Assembly: GCA_003990745.1 (NCBI GenBank)
Contig: RBNI01002678.1
Span: forward strand, 1 to 17,817
Origin: Jimgerdemannia flammicorona
Lineage: Eukaryota; Mucoromycota; Endogonomycetes; Endogonales; Endogonaceae
DNA: 17,817 nt
Direction: 5' to 3'
Numbering within the stretch: the first letter of the stretch is position 1; each line of letters opens with the position of its first letter. The notes under the pieces are model-generated. The model saw only the letters and a list, made by a program, of their open reading frames with translations, made no database searches and was not told the origin of the DNA. The position numbers and the translations under genes are program-made. Positions 1-8,013 of this stretch are shown piece by piece.

Positions 1-264
1 TTTTTTTTATAGTCTCTTGGACTTATTTCTTTATTAATATAGCTGTCTATTCTATATATAATACACTAGGTCCACTTTTATCTAATCCTCCTAGAGACCC
101 CTCTCTCTCTTACTCTCTCTTGATTAAAGACCACTAGACTATTAATCACTCCCACTCACCTACCACTCTGTCTACAAATCTTTTCCACCAGATGGTAGTG
201 ATGCTTACTCTGGATATCTCATTCAATCCACTATTCTATCAGTATATCACCTATTAGGTAGTAA
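1..264 (-). mobile_element. LINE 3'-end fragment, poly(T) at left edge
   Basis: The window opens with a T run followed by 'atagtctcttggact', the reverse complement of a LINE 3' terminus. The same terminus ends the long LINE at 17817 (tccaagtgactataaaa) and the inserted fragment at 894-1325. A poly(A) signal AATAAA lies on the minus strand at 30-35. The remainder reads as decayed 3' UTR or C-terminal sequence with no usable frame. It stops just before LTR A at 270, so element 0 may have inserted into this older LINE copy. The matching right part of this LINE is not visible in the window. Confidence 0.7.
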
Positions 265-876
265 GTATCTATAAGAGAGTTACTTATAAAAGTACTATTA
301 TATAGTTCTAGAAGAGTTTTCTGAGAGTTCTAGATATTCTGGAAGACTGTTTTCTTAAGGTTAAAATCAATTTCATATGGAGTATATCCTCTATACTTAT
401 TGATTTCAAGATTAAATTGATATATTAACCAAAGTTCTTTTTTTAGACTTGTTCTGGATGTTTAAGATTTTTCCATATTTCAGAAAGTTCAAGAAACTAA
501 GACTAGCTTAGTTGAATTGGCATATCACTACAGACAATACCCAATTAGGAAATTTCATGATATGGTTAAGAGTGAGACTTAACAGAGTATAGATTTACTT
601 TAGAGTAGTTTATGGATTATTAAATATGTTTATTTACTATTCATGATATTACTATACTAGGAGTAGTTATGTAAAGGAATATTGTGGAAAAGTATTCAGG
701 AGTTCTTATGTATTTGGATCTGTTTGAGTCTGAGTTTCTGAGGTCTGAGAGAGAGAGTATTTATATTAATAGAAGATTATCTAGACTATACTAAATATAG
801 ATATAGCACTTAGTGTCTTGTTGAGTTAGAATACAGTTACATAGTATAAGTATAAACTGACATATCAAGAGATCAT

Positions 877-890
877 CTGACTACTAAGTT

Positions 891-893
<3 letters not shown>
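877..893. repeat. Left TSD of the LINE in LTR A
   Basis: 17 bp, partner at 1326-1342. The two differ at two positions, both G versus A. Confidence 0.9.
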
Positions 894-933
<40 letters not shown>

Positions 934-1325
934 TTTTTTATTTTTTTATTTTTTATAGTCACTTAGACTCTGCCATTTATTACAATCTATTAATAAGTTT
1001 ACAGTACTCCTCCTACTACCTGATCTCTATAGGGGAGCCTCTCCCTGTCTTATCTTAAATAAAGACTACCTTCTCACTCACTACTCCTATCCTCCCCCCA
1101 CTCTGTCAACAGATCTTCTCTACTAAGTGGTGCCTTTGCCTACCCTGTAACCTCCAACCAAACCACCAGCCTGTCAAGATATCTTCCATAAGACTATGCC
1201 AATGCAGCAATCAGTTCCCTAAGCCCAGTCTCCTCCTGTCTTCAAAAACAAATAGCCAGTAACTGGCCAGCCCCACCTATATTACCAAAACTCAGTCTAA
1301 GGTAAGCCTCTCCTTTTCTACCCTC
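894..1325 (-). mobile_element. 5'-truncated LINE fragment inserted in LTR A
   Basis: A long T run (893 to about 931, then T blocks separated by single A) is the reverse complement of a LINE poly(A) tail. It is followed by 'atagtcacttagactc', the same 3' terminus seen at both window edges, and AATAAA on the minus strand at 976-981. The fragment is about 430 bp and only carries the 3' end. The flanks ctgact(a/g)ct(a/g)agttagt at 877-893 and 1326-1342 are a 17-bp target duplication. LTR B has a single copy of this stretch at the equivalent site (about 5635), which shows the empty site. Confidence 0.92.
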
Positions 1326-1342
1326 CTGACTGCTGAGTTAGT
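1326..1342. repeat. Right TSD of the LINE in LTR A
   Basis: 17 bp ctgactgctgagttagt, partner of 877-893. Confidence 0.9.
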
Positions 1343-1394
1343 ATGCAGTGAGGCTAATCTAACTATACTAATGACTGCTAAGCTATCTATAGAT

Positions 1395-2668
1395 TTAGAT
1401 ACTATCTGGGTAATCTTCAATAATATCATCTTTGATAAAGTAGTTATCTAGGAAAAGTAGTTCTTGGATTACTTCTCTCTGTTTACTCAGATAATAACAC
1501 ATTGAGACCATATCACTATTCTATAGAATAGTATCATCTGTCTCATATGCTGGGTATGGAGTTGATAGATAAAAAAGAGATATATTATCTTTAATTTCAT
1601 TAGATTCACTGTCTATATATCTTCTATAGGTAATAGTACTATGAATTGTAAAGTTGTAGTATACTAACAGCTATAGCTCATTTCATTCATACTTAGGAGG
1701 TAGAATTGTTGATTTGATCTCAAGAGTTATCTAGAAATATAGGTTGTATTCTCCAGTTTCTTTATTATAGTTAAAGTAATCAGATATGAATGTAGGTTAG
1801 TACTTATATCAGTGGTCATTATCTCAATAGGTCATATAGGTAATTATAAACTATTATAAGTTCATTAGTAAGATTGGTAGAGTGATCAGAACTAATAGAG
1901 ATCCTTGGCTAGAGGTCATATTGGTGTCAGAGAGATCATTATCTTCTACTTCATCATTATCAAACTAGACTATATCATAGATATCCTTTATGATATATCT
2001 AACTTGGGGCATTTATAGGATACAGTCATCAGAATATAGAAAGGTTCTATCTGTGGTTTGAATATACTCAATATACTTATAATTGAGTTTTTGTACCATA
2101 TTGTCAATTTGGCCATAGGATAAGATAATAATTATTTTAGTAGTAGTAACTCAGAGATAGAGAATAAAGGTATTATACTTATAAAAGAGTTCTTGATGTT
2201 TGCAGATAATGAGTTTTAGTATTGAGATATCTGAATAATATCTGTGTCATAGTAGTACTTAACTATGTTTTCTAGGAAATAGTCAATCTGATAGTAGCTT
2301 GAGATTTGTCTGATTCAGTAAACTTCATTGAGTATGTTTAGAGTATTATATTAGACTTTTATAAAGTAAAGAGATACCAGGTTATAGATATTCATAAGGG
2401 GTAGGGGAGATATGGCTCAGTTGACAATAGCATTCCAAATGTCAGCATAGATGTAGTTATAGATCTCAGTAGTTATATTTGTATATATATTTAAGAGTTA
2501 TAGTTGTTTATTTAGTTTGTTGTAGTTTTTTATTTTGATACATCTGAGTGCTCAGTATATATGTATTTGGTCCTAATTGGTAAGATTCTGTTTGTATAAA
2601 TCTTATATTCTGTGACTTCAAGTTGACTCAGCTTTGTGCTCTGTGACTTTAGTTTGACTCAGCTTCAT
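1395..2668 (-). pseudogene. Unrecognised degenerate coding-like segment in U3 of LTR A
   Basis: On the minus strand, a frame enters from the LTR 5' end (2743), has a Met codon at 2666-2668 and continues with scattered stops (TAA, TAG, TGA) to about 2060. Around 2240 a second frame becomes the more protein-like one and continues to a TAA at 1395-1397. It includes an acidic stretch near 1930-1970 (DNDEVEDND) and the C-terminal reading IIEDYPDSI. In total roughly 420 codons. I do not recognise the family. A Gag-like helical protein is possible (IWNAIVNRAISPLPLMNIYN at about 2400-2440), but that is a guess. LTRs B and C lack this segment. Confidence 0.4.
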
Positions 2669-2744
2669 GATCTTGTATGTGATTTCTGGATTTGTTTTAA
2701 AAGTGATATATGATTTTGGTAGCTTAGAGGTTGTATACTTACAA

Positions 2745-2757
2745 CTCTCTTCTTCTT
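2745..2757 (-). promoter_or_regulatory. Polypurine tract of element 0
   Basis: The minus strand reads aagaagaagagag and abuts the LTR start one base later. The equivalent tract in element 1 is at 6525-6537. It is the expected plus-strand DNA primer of a Ty3/gypsy element. Confidence 0.82.
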
Positions 2758-3209
2758 AGCCTTTGATATTCTTGTTAAGGTCTTCTAATTTTGGTCTAGT
2801 ATTATTATACCACTTAGATAGTCAAAAGTCTAATAATATTCATTTTTCTCAGAAAGTGATATACTTATAATACAGTTGCCTAATATATTAGATTCATATA
2901 TTAAAGGGTCATATATTTGATACTATATACCAGAAGTAATTCTGACATCATTCACTATTGGAGAATTTCCTCTAAAAAATCCTCTTAAATATTTATACCT
3001 TATTTCTCACTAGTTGTATGGAGAGAATAAACTGGCTTTTAGTTTTACTATTTTTCTAGAGGGTCAGTATTCTTTTGTCTTATCTTACTGAGTTCTTGAT
3101 TTCATTTGTGATAATTATAAGAGTACTTAATGTTTGGAAGAGATAATATATAATATAAACTAATAGATGCTAGAGTGTTCAGGTTTCAGTTGTTCAAAAA
3201 TCATATTCT
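2758..3209 (-). other. Element 0 tail between chromodomain and polypurine tract
   Basis: About 450 bases of decayed, AT-rich sequence. No frame is convincing and no domain was recognised. Positions about 2825-3290 are absent from element 1, whose chromodomain stub jumps directly to sequence matching 2760-2825. It is probably the end of pol plus 3' untranslated sequence. Confidence 0.5.
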
Positions 3210-3498
3210 TAAACTAGGTCAGTAGTATTCTAAAGTGGTCTTGGATTCCCATATTACATTATAGATCAGATAACCTTTCTATTTAATAAGGTATTCTGGA
3301 TAGTTCTTATAACTATGTTTATTGAGGATTTGTTTAACTTTATATTCTTCTTGATTATTAATAATAATAGATGTAGATGGGTTTATAGTTCAGTTCAGGA
3401 ATAGCTCATTATTGTTTTCATTATATTACTTAAAATGTTGGATATTGAAGACTGGGTAAATCTTAATAGTATCTGATAGTGCTAATTTGTAGGAAGTC
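3210..3498 (-). pseudogene. Element 0 integrase GPY/F end and chromodomain (decayed)
   Basis: Minus-strand translation gives SYKLALSDTIKIYPVFNIQH (about 3440-3498), the usual Ty3/gypsy integrase C-terminal motif (YRL.LP..KIHPVFHVS). A chromodomain follows: EEYKVKQILNKHSYKNYPEY from 3350 leftward, then LIK-stop-KGY and VIWESKTTLEYY ending near 3215. The stop at 3279-3281 (TAG) replaces the aromatic-cage Trp of the usual KWKGY motif. In active elements this domain binds histone-tail marks and directs integration. It is continuous in frame with 4721-5017 once S1 and one 17-bp TSD are removed. This identifies element 0 as a chromovirus. Confidence 0.9.
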
Positions 3499-3515
3499 AG
3501 AGAGACTTATATAAT
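3499..3515. repeat. Left TSD of S1
   Basis: agagagacttatataat, an exact 17-bp match to 4704-4720. Confidence 0.95.
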
Positions 3516-4703
3516 GTCCCTTTCTCCACTATCTTACTGATCACAATAGTTTGATAGACAATCTTCCAAGTTCACTTTCCACAATTATTACCCTCTCTAC
3601 CTTGGGTTGATTTGCTGTACCTGTTGCAGAGCAGTGGGGAGAAGGCAATGGTGATGAGTTGCCCCTTTCTCAGTATCAGATTGGTGTCTTCTCTATTTTT
3701 TCACAGTTTCTGCCTTTAGCTACATCTGAAATACATCTGTTTTGGTGTGGTGCCTTCTTCCTTTTGCTATCACCAACAAGGTACTGTCTTGGTATATCAC
3801 AGGCTATATAGGGAGTCAGCTGACCTTTGGCATCAAGTGCTCAGTATAGGTTACCTACAGGACCTTGGTGCCTGTGGTGGGGCCCTCTGGCTTTGGCGAG
3901 CTTCCTGATGAGTACAGTTCTGGTATAGGTGACTGCTTTTTGGATATTATTGGGGTGAGAGGGAAGATGGCCATCATAGATAGGAGGAAGAATAATAATA
4001 GTGAACCAGTAGAGTGCCAGGCTGAGGGTGATCATCAAGGCTGGGGCAGATGCTGTTTTAGTGGGGCCTTTTAATTGGTGCAGAGCAGTTAGATGGTAGG
4101 TGTCACTCTTGGCTTCTTTTGGTGATTTGACAGATTGGGTCTTGGTCATTGGGGGGGGTCGGGGGGCCCAAGGCTATCTATTTTAGGTATCTTGGCTACA
4201 CTCAACTAGAATCAGGAGCTGATATAGCAATGTAATTAAGGCCCACAGACTTGAGTAGTAGGGTATTGGAGGTCTCCTCTTGCCTCATATATAAGTTTTT
4301 TACTCATCTCAACTGAGAGAACCAGGCCCTATCCATCATGATATACTTTGATGAGAGTTTTTCTTTATCTGTCATTCTCTTTAGAGTGGTAGGGGCTATT
4401 CTATTTGGCTCAGACATGGTCTTGTACATACATTGAGATCTCAGGCATGCACTTTCAGTCTTTGGTATATAGCTGGGTTCCCCCTGGTAGTAGGGAGAGC
4501 ATGGTGTACTGAATGAGGTGCAGACCAATATAGGTCCTGCTGTGTCTGGTATAGTTGAGCTACTAGATAATAGTTAGTCTAGGTTAATGGAGAGCAGTGC
4601 TTGATGGGTAGTTGGAGAGGGTTTTGGCCTATATAGTCTAGGTTCTCTTCCAATAAAAATTCATGGGACATTGAGTCCATTAAAAAAAAAAAAAAAAAAA
4701 AAT
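3516..4703 (+). mobile_element. Retroposon S, copy 1 (S1), full length with poly(A)
   Basis: A 1.19-kb insertion bounded by a perfect 17-bp target duplication and ending in about 21 A (4682-4702). A poly(A) signal AATAAA at 4652-4657 lies about 25 bases upstream of the tail. S2 (12126-13323, opposite strand) is homologous over the whole length, including the 5' end (ccctttctcc here, cctttctctac in S2), so these look like two full-length copies. I see no RT, no endonuclease and no clear tRNA, 5S or 7SL-like head. Short open frames occur on both strands (for example 3841-4149 minus and 3865-4074 plus) and have counterparts in S2. It was probably mobilised in trans by a LINE. Confidence 0.88.
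4652..4657 (+). terminator. Poly(A) signal of S1
   Basis: AATAAA about 25 bases before the A tract. Conserved in S2 at 12170-12175 on the minus strand. Confidence 0.75.
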
Positions 4704-4720
4704 AGAGAGACTTATATAAT
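4704..4720. repeat. Right TSD of S1
   Basis: Exact 17-bp copy of 3499-3515. Confidence 0.95.
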
Positions 4721-5017
4721 AATTTTAAATAGTTTAATAAACTTACTGTTTAGTTTTGTAGATAGTCTGTACTTGAGGTTGTCAACTCAGTATCCTTAGA
4801 TATCTAGTAGAACTTTTTCTCTAATGTCAAAAGTTTCTTCTCAGCAGTACTGATTGATATATTGTGACTATTGTTCTTAAGTTTAGGATAAAGTCTCAAT
4901 TGCAATCTGACTTAAATTGTGCATTCAGAGTAGGAATTCTTCAACAGCTTTAATAGTAGAGAGTTCATCAGTAGTTCTGATAAGTATCAGAGAAGTATTT
5001 GGGTTTTATCCTATATT
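4721..5017 (-). pseudogene. Element 0 integrase C-terminal segment (decayed)
   Basis: The frame continues from the integrase core at 11366 across the AGTAA duplication (reading TPFFTNIG) and runs leftward. It has a linker with stops at likely Gln and Arg codons, then a short stretch VDNLKYRLSTKLNSKFIKLF matching the usual 'kVWLstkn...kkL....GPf' region before the GPY/F motif. The frame then passes through the S1 site into SYKLALSD. Both insertion sites are therefore inside one ancestral pol frame. No functional product is possible, because several TAA, TAG and TGA stops are present. Confidence 0.86.
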
Positions 5018-5022
5018 AGTAA
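5018..5022. repeat. Left 5-bp TSD of element 1
   Basis: AGTAA directly before the LTR B terminus, repeated at 11361-11365. Five bases is usual for Ty3/gypsy integrases. Confidence 0.9.
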
Positions 5023-5837
5023 TATAAGAGGATTGCTTTTTAGAGTAACCATTACATAGTTCTAGAAGGGTTTCTGGAAGTTCTGAATATTCTGGAAGAC
5101 CGTTTTCTTATGGTCAAGATCAATTTCATATGGAGTATGTCCTCTATGCTTATTAATTTCAAGATCGGGTTGACGTCTCAACTAAAGTCCTTCTTCAGAC
5201 TAGTTCTGGATGTTCAGGATTTTCTATATTTCAGAAAGTTCAAGAAACTAAGACCAGCTTAGTTGAATTGGCATATCGCTACAGACAATACCCAATTAGG
5301 AAATTTTGTGATGGGGTTAGGAGTGAGACCTAATGGAGAGCGAATTTACTTAAGAGTGATTTATGGGTTATTAAATAGGTTTATTTGCTACTCATGATAT
5401 TACTATACTAGAAGTAGTTGTGTGAAGAGATATTGGGGGAAGTGCTCAGAAGTTGTATTTAGATTGTTCAAATCTGTTTAAGTCTGAGATTCTGAGGTCT
5501 GGGGGAGGGGGTATTTATACTAGTGAGGAGCTATCTGGACTATGCTAAATATGGATATAGCACTAAGTGCCTTGCTGAGTCAGAATGTAGTCACATAGTA
5601 CAAATGTAATCTGATATGTCAAGAGATCATCTGACTGTTGAGTTAGTTCACAGTCACATCATACAAGGCTAATCTAATTATACTATGACTGCTAAGCTAT
5701 TTATAGGTTTAGGCACTATCTGGATAGTCTTTGATGATATCACTATTGATGACATTATCACTAGCAAAGTCTGAGCAGTTTTCTGACTTCTGATGTCATT
5801 AGTTCAAAGATGTCATCACTTCTATCTCTTGTAAAAT

Positions 5838-6523
5838 TATGACTGTTCTTGGTGGTAGTGGTTGTACAAGGATAACAGGTCTTGGTTTTCTTTTTTTTTG
5901 GTCTGCTGGCACATTTGTGAGAACTGGCCATTCTCGTCTAAGGCGAGAGCTCCCAATGTTGCAGCTGGGGGTTCAAACCTCTCAGAAATGATATTTTCTA
6001 TAATCTGAGGCAATTTCTAGTAGTAATATCTGTCACATAGATGACTTGAGATTGGTTTCGATGATGTCGGCTTTCTTGAGTTCAGATGAAGCATCTGTCA
6101 CTCTCCAACAGAAGTGATACAGATAGAGCGAATGGAGTTATTCAAATGTGTTTTGCTTCTGCTAAGTAATGAGGTCTTGTATAGTTGTAGTGTATTTTGG
6201 TCTTGAGTTGATAAGTACAGTTTATGAACCTTTTGATAGATGAGATAGGGTTCTTCTTGTCTCGATTTGAGTTTGGTACTTTTGGTTTTCTTTTGTAATA
6301 GTATAGTATACCAAACTAGTTATAGTGGTTCAGAGTCAGTCTTATAGTTGTAGTACTTCTTCTAGTATTCTTATATCTTGGTGGTGGGTTCTTGTACTTG
6401 CTGGCATATTTCGTGTAACCAGATGATCTCTTCAGTAACTTGTTTTGTAGTCTCACATGTAGTTTCCAAATTAGTTCTGAGAATGCCATGCAATTTTGGT
6501 GGCTTAGAGGTTGTGTGCTTACA
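5838..6523 (-). pseudogene. U3-encoded degenerate frame resembling an integrase C-terminus (LTR B)
   Basis: From the first base of LTR B the minus strand is open in one frame for about 230 codons, with about five internal stops (TAA, TAG, TGA), ending at 5838-5840. The readable part includes VTEEIIWLHEICQQVQE (about 6395-6443), EYQKKYYNYK (about 6340-6375), LVWY (6308-6319) and EEPYLIYQKVHKLYL (about 6200-6250). The order 'helix - yqkkYYn-k - (v)gdLVW - ...gPYlI..v' is what integrase C-terminal regions of Ty3-like elements look like, but I cannot confirm this without a profile search. LTR C carries the same segment with a 1-base deletion. It may be a captured pol fragment or an LTR-encoded accessory frame. 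Confidence 0.45.
5925..5979 (+). other. tRNA-like A/B-box pair in U3 (relic at best)
   Basis: TGGCC at 5925 and gtctaaggcg at 5936-5945 resemble tRNA-Leu/Ser D-arm sequence. GGTTCAAACC at 5970-5979 fits the pol III B box. The T-to-B-box spacing of 45 equals that of a standard tRNA. The T-arm can pair (ggggg/ctctc), but the acceptor stem and a U33-containing anticodon loop are missing. It is not a functional tRNA gene. The LTR C counterpart (about 10760-10815) has a mutated B box. Confidence 0.25.
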
Positions 6524-6524
6524 A

Positions 6525-6537
6525 CTCTCCCCTTCTT
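6525..6537 (-). promoter_or_regulatory. Polypurine tract of element 1
   Basis: The minus strand reads aagaaggggagag, one base before the 3' LTR start TGTAAG. It matches the tract of element 0 at 2745-2757. Confidence 0.9.
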
Positions 6538-6599
6538 AGCTTTTAACGTCCTTGTTAGGGCCTTCTAATTTGTTCTGGTGTTGTTGTACCATTTGGATG

Positions 6600-6700
6600 G
6601 TTCTTGTGGCTGTATTTGTTGAGGATTTGTTCAACTTTGTATTCTTCTTAGTCATTAATAATGATAGGTGCAGGTGGTTCTGTGGTTCAGTTCAGAAATA
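6600..6700 (-). pseudogene. Element 1 chromodomain stub
   Basis: Reads APIIIND, then a TAA stop (6648-6650), then EEYKVEQILNKYSHKN, homologous to the start of the element 0 chromodomain (3210-3350). It then breaks at about 6600. Sequence after the break matches element 0 at 2760-2825, so about 465 bp holding the rest of the chromodomain is deleted. The short shared bases (c/t)atc(c/t)a at both ends suggest a microhomology-type join. It is in the same frame as the protease upstream. Confidence 0.85.
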
Positions 6701-7400
6701 TGTCTTGGACCTTCTGGAGTAGTAGTCTGACATGGCTGTCAACTTTGGAAAAATCTTCTTTAGAGTTCTCGGGTTCTCCTTTGGATGGGTAGATGGAGAT
6801 AGCAAAAAGAGGGCATTTTTTGGCCAATTTCTTGAGTTGTAGCTTATTGATATGGGTGATCTTTGGTCTAGGGTCACTAGAGTTGAGTGGGTCCTTTTCA
6901 CCTTACAGTTTGAAGTTGTGTCATTCTTTCTTGATGGTCAGAGAATGGTTTATCCAATCGATCATGGGGTTTTCTTGTTTTAACCATAGAGTCCCAAGGA
7001 TAATTTCATTGTCAGGAAGTGGTACAATTTGGAGGGTAATATATACTCAATAGTCACCAATTCAGAAGGATAGATTGCAGACTTCTTTGCTAATAACATG
7101 TGAGGTTCCATCAGCTGTAGCAACTGCTTGAGTTTGTTGTACTGGGGAGGTGAAGACCTTGAGTCTGTTGGCTGTTTCTTCATTGATGAAGTTGCCTGAG
7201 GCACCACTATCTATCATAATCTTGACAGGTGCTCAGTTGACAAAAGCTTTAAGTATAAGCAGTTTGTCTAATCCAATGGTGGTGATTTCAGTTATAGGAG
7301 CTTTCCTTCTATTAGTTCTTCTTTGAGCCAGTTCATTGATACAAGAGAAGCAATCATCAATCATTCAGGAAGAGTACATTCCAATGCCATGGGGATATCG
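6700..7400 (-). pseudogene. Element 1 retropepsin-type protease and RT leader
   Basis: The aspartic protease catalytic motif reads VKIMIDSGASGNFIN, with DSGA at 7200-7211. The family's second conserved motif appears as IILGTLWLKQENPMIDW (about 6950-7005, usual form 'ilGmpWL..h.P.idW'). Retroviral-type proteases act as dimers to cut Gag-Pol, and one monomer is about this length. A linker follows, with LLLQKVQDIF near 6700, which is the usual lead-in to the RT domain, and RT is cut off there. In-frame stops at about 7223, 7070, 7061 and 6925 are TGA where Arg is plausible. The frame is +1 relative to the dUTPase, switching near the TA repeat at 7404-7414. Confidence 0.9.
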
Positions 7401-7479
7401 ACCACTTGGTATATATATATCTATCTTCAATTTTCTTGTAGAATTGTTCTTCTTTGCTCAGGGTAGGTTGGGCTGGGGC

Positions 7480-7870
7480 TTTGTTTGATGAGCCAAATCC
7501 TTTGGATCCTCAGATGGTGGGCAGTAGTTTAGAGACTTCTTTGACTATTAGGGTCAACTCGATTTTTTCAAATAGAATCTGGGCAATGCAGAACCCAATG
7601 GGGATCTTGAAGGGTGTCCAACTGTGGTTTTGGATGAGGACAATAATTTCACCTGTGTAATCCTCATCAATGACTCCTTCTTCTACTAAGAGTCCTTTCA
7701 ATGCTAGGCTGCTGTGACAGCATATTCTTCTAACATGTCCTTCAGGAATTTGGATGCTGATTCCTATATAGACTTACTTAACTTCTCGGTTGGAGACTGT
7801 AGCTTCTTCGACTACATACAGGTCATATCCAGCTGCTTTTTGACTTCCTTTGATTGGGGCCTTTGCAGTT
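7480..7870 (-). pseudogene. dUTPase domain (trimeric type) inside Gag-Pol of element 1
   Basis: All five trimeric dUTPase motifs occur in order and spacing on the minus strand. Motif 1 is AAGYDLYV (7813-7836). Motif 2 is GHVRRICCHSSLALKG (7693-7740), where the usual Arg before Ser-Ser/Gly reads His. Motif 3 is GVIDEDYTGEI (7645-7677), with the catalytic-site Asp of GVID. Motif 4 is IGFCIAQILFE (7567-7600). Motif 5 is GSKGFGSSN (7483-7509). The enzyme hydrolyses dUTP to dUMP and pyrophosphate and limits uracil in cDNA. It is about 125 codons long, close to the family core. Two stops lie within: TAA at 7774-7776 and TGA at 7510-7512, the latter at the usual Arg of motif 5. It is in frame with the zinc knuckle upstream, so it was made as a Gag-side domain. 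Confidence 0.92.
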
Positions 7871-7971
7871 TGTCTTAACTTGACAAAGTCCAGTATTCTG
7901 GTAGTCAGGTTATTGAGGTGGTGCAGAGTGGTAACAGTTACTCATATTGCTGTTCAGGGTTTCTGGTTGGG

Positions 7972-8013
7972 GCAGGCACTGACCATATGTCCTGTCTTTT
8001 GGCAATAGAAGCA
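7972..8013 (-). pseudogene. Nucleocapsid CCHC zinc knuckle of element 1
   Basis: CFYCQKTGHMVSAC is an intact CX2CX4HX4C knuckle that binds element RNA in Gag nucleocapsids. The upstream basic linker (KKLTKGERNELQRSGV) and the downstream dUTPase share its frame. Only TGA stops, at likely Arg codons, lie between knuckle and dUTPase. Confidence 0.94.

Larger units (their letters stand above)
270..2743 (-). repeat. LTR A (3' LTR of element 0), split by a LINE
   Basis: On the plus strand it starts tataagagagttac (mutated TGTAAG) and ends gtatacttaca. Positions 270-893 and 1343-1437 align with LTRs B, C and D, with abundant C/T and G/A differences. The last ~90 bases (about 2650-2743) again align with LTR B. 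Between these, roughly 1437-2650 is unlike LTRs B and C (see the U3 cargo). A LINE fragment with a 17-bp TSD sits at 894-1325. Without that insert the LTR is about 2.0 kb, against 1.46-1.50 kb for C and B. Confidence 0.88.
5023..6523 (-). repeat. LTR B (3' LTR of element 1)
   Basis: 1501 bp, plus-strand ends tataag...cttaca (inverted terminal repeat TGTAAG/CTTACA with one mutation at the left end). It aligns end to end with LTR C at 9897-11360, differing mostly by C/T and G/A changes and small indels, such as an extra segment with a T run near 5875-5900. U3 is the right-hand part because the element reads leftward. Confidence 0.94.

Noticed and set aside
893..950. Long T-rich tract as a promoter or low-complexity element
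   Set aside because: Explained as the reverse-complemented tail of the LINE fragment, supported by the flanking 17-bp TSD.
3000..3300. Alternative minus-strand frame with few stops overlapping the chromodomain
   Set aside because: The chromodomain motif (EEYKV...KGY...WE) lies in another frame and is specific. The alternative has no recognisable content.
3865..4074. Plus-strand frame in S1, matched by 12757-12957 (minus) in S2
   Set aside because: Opposite strand of the same conserved stretch, short and without recognisable motifs. The parallel similarity follows from nucleotide homology.
3841..4149. 102-codon minus-strand frame in S1, similar to the plus-strand frame 12682-12966 in S2, antisense to the poly(A) transcript
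   Set aside because: The two align without gaps, but my hand count of differences over about 85 codons is near equal for codon positions 1, 2 and 3 (16, 20, 21). That does not indicate protein-level selection. I keep it only as part of S.
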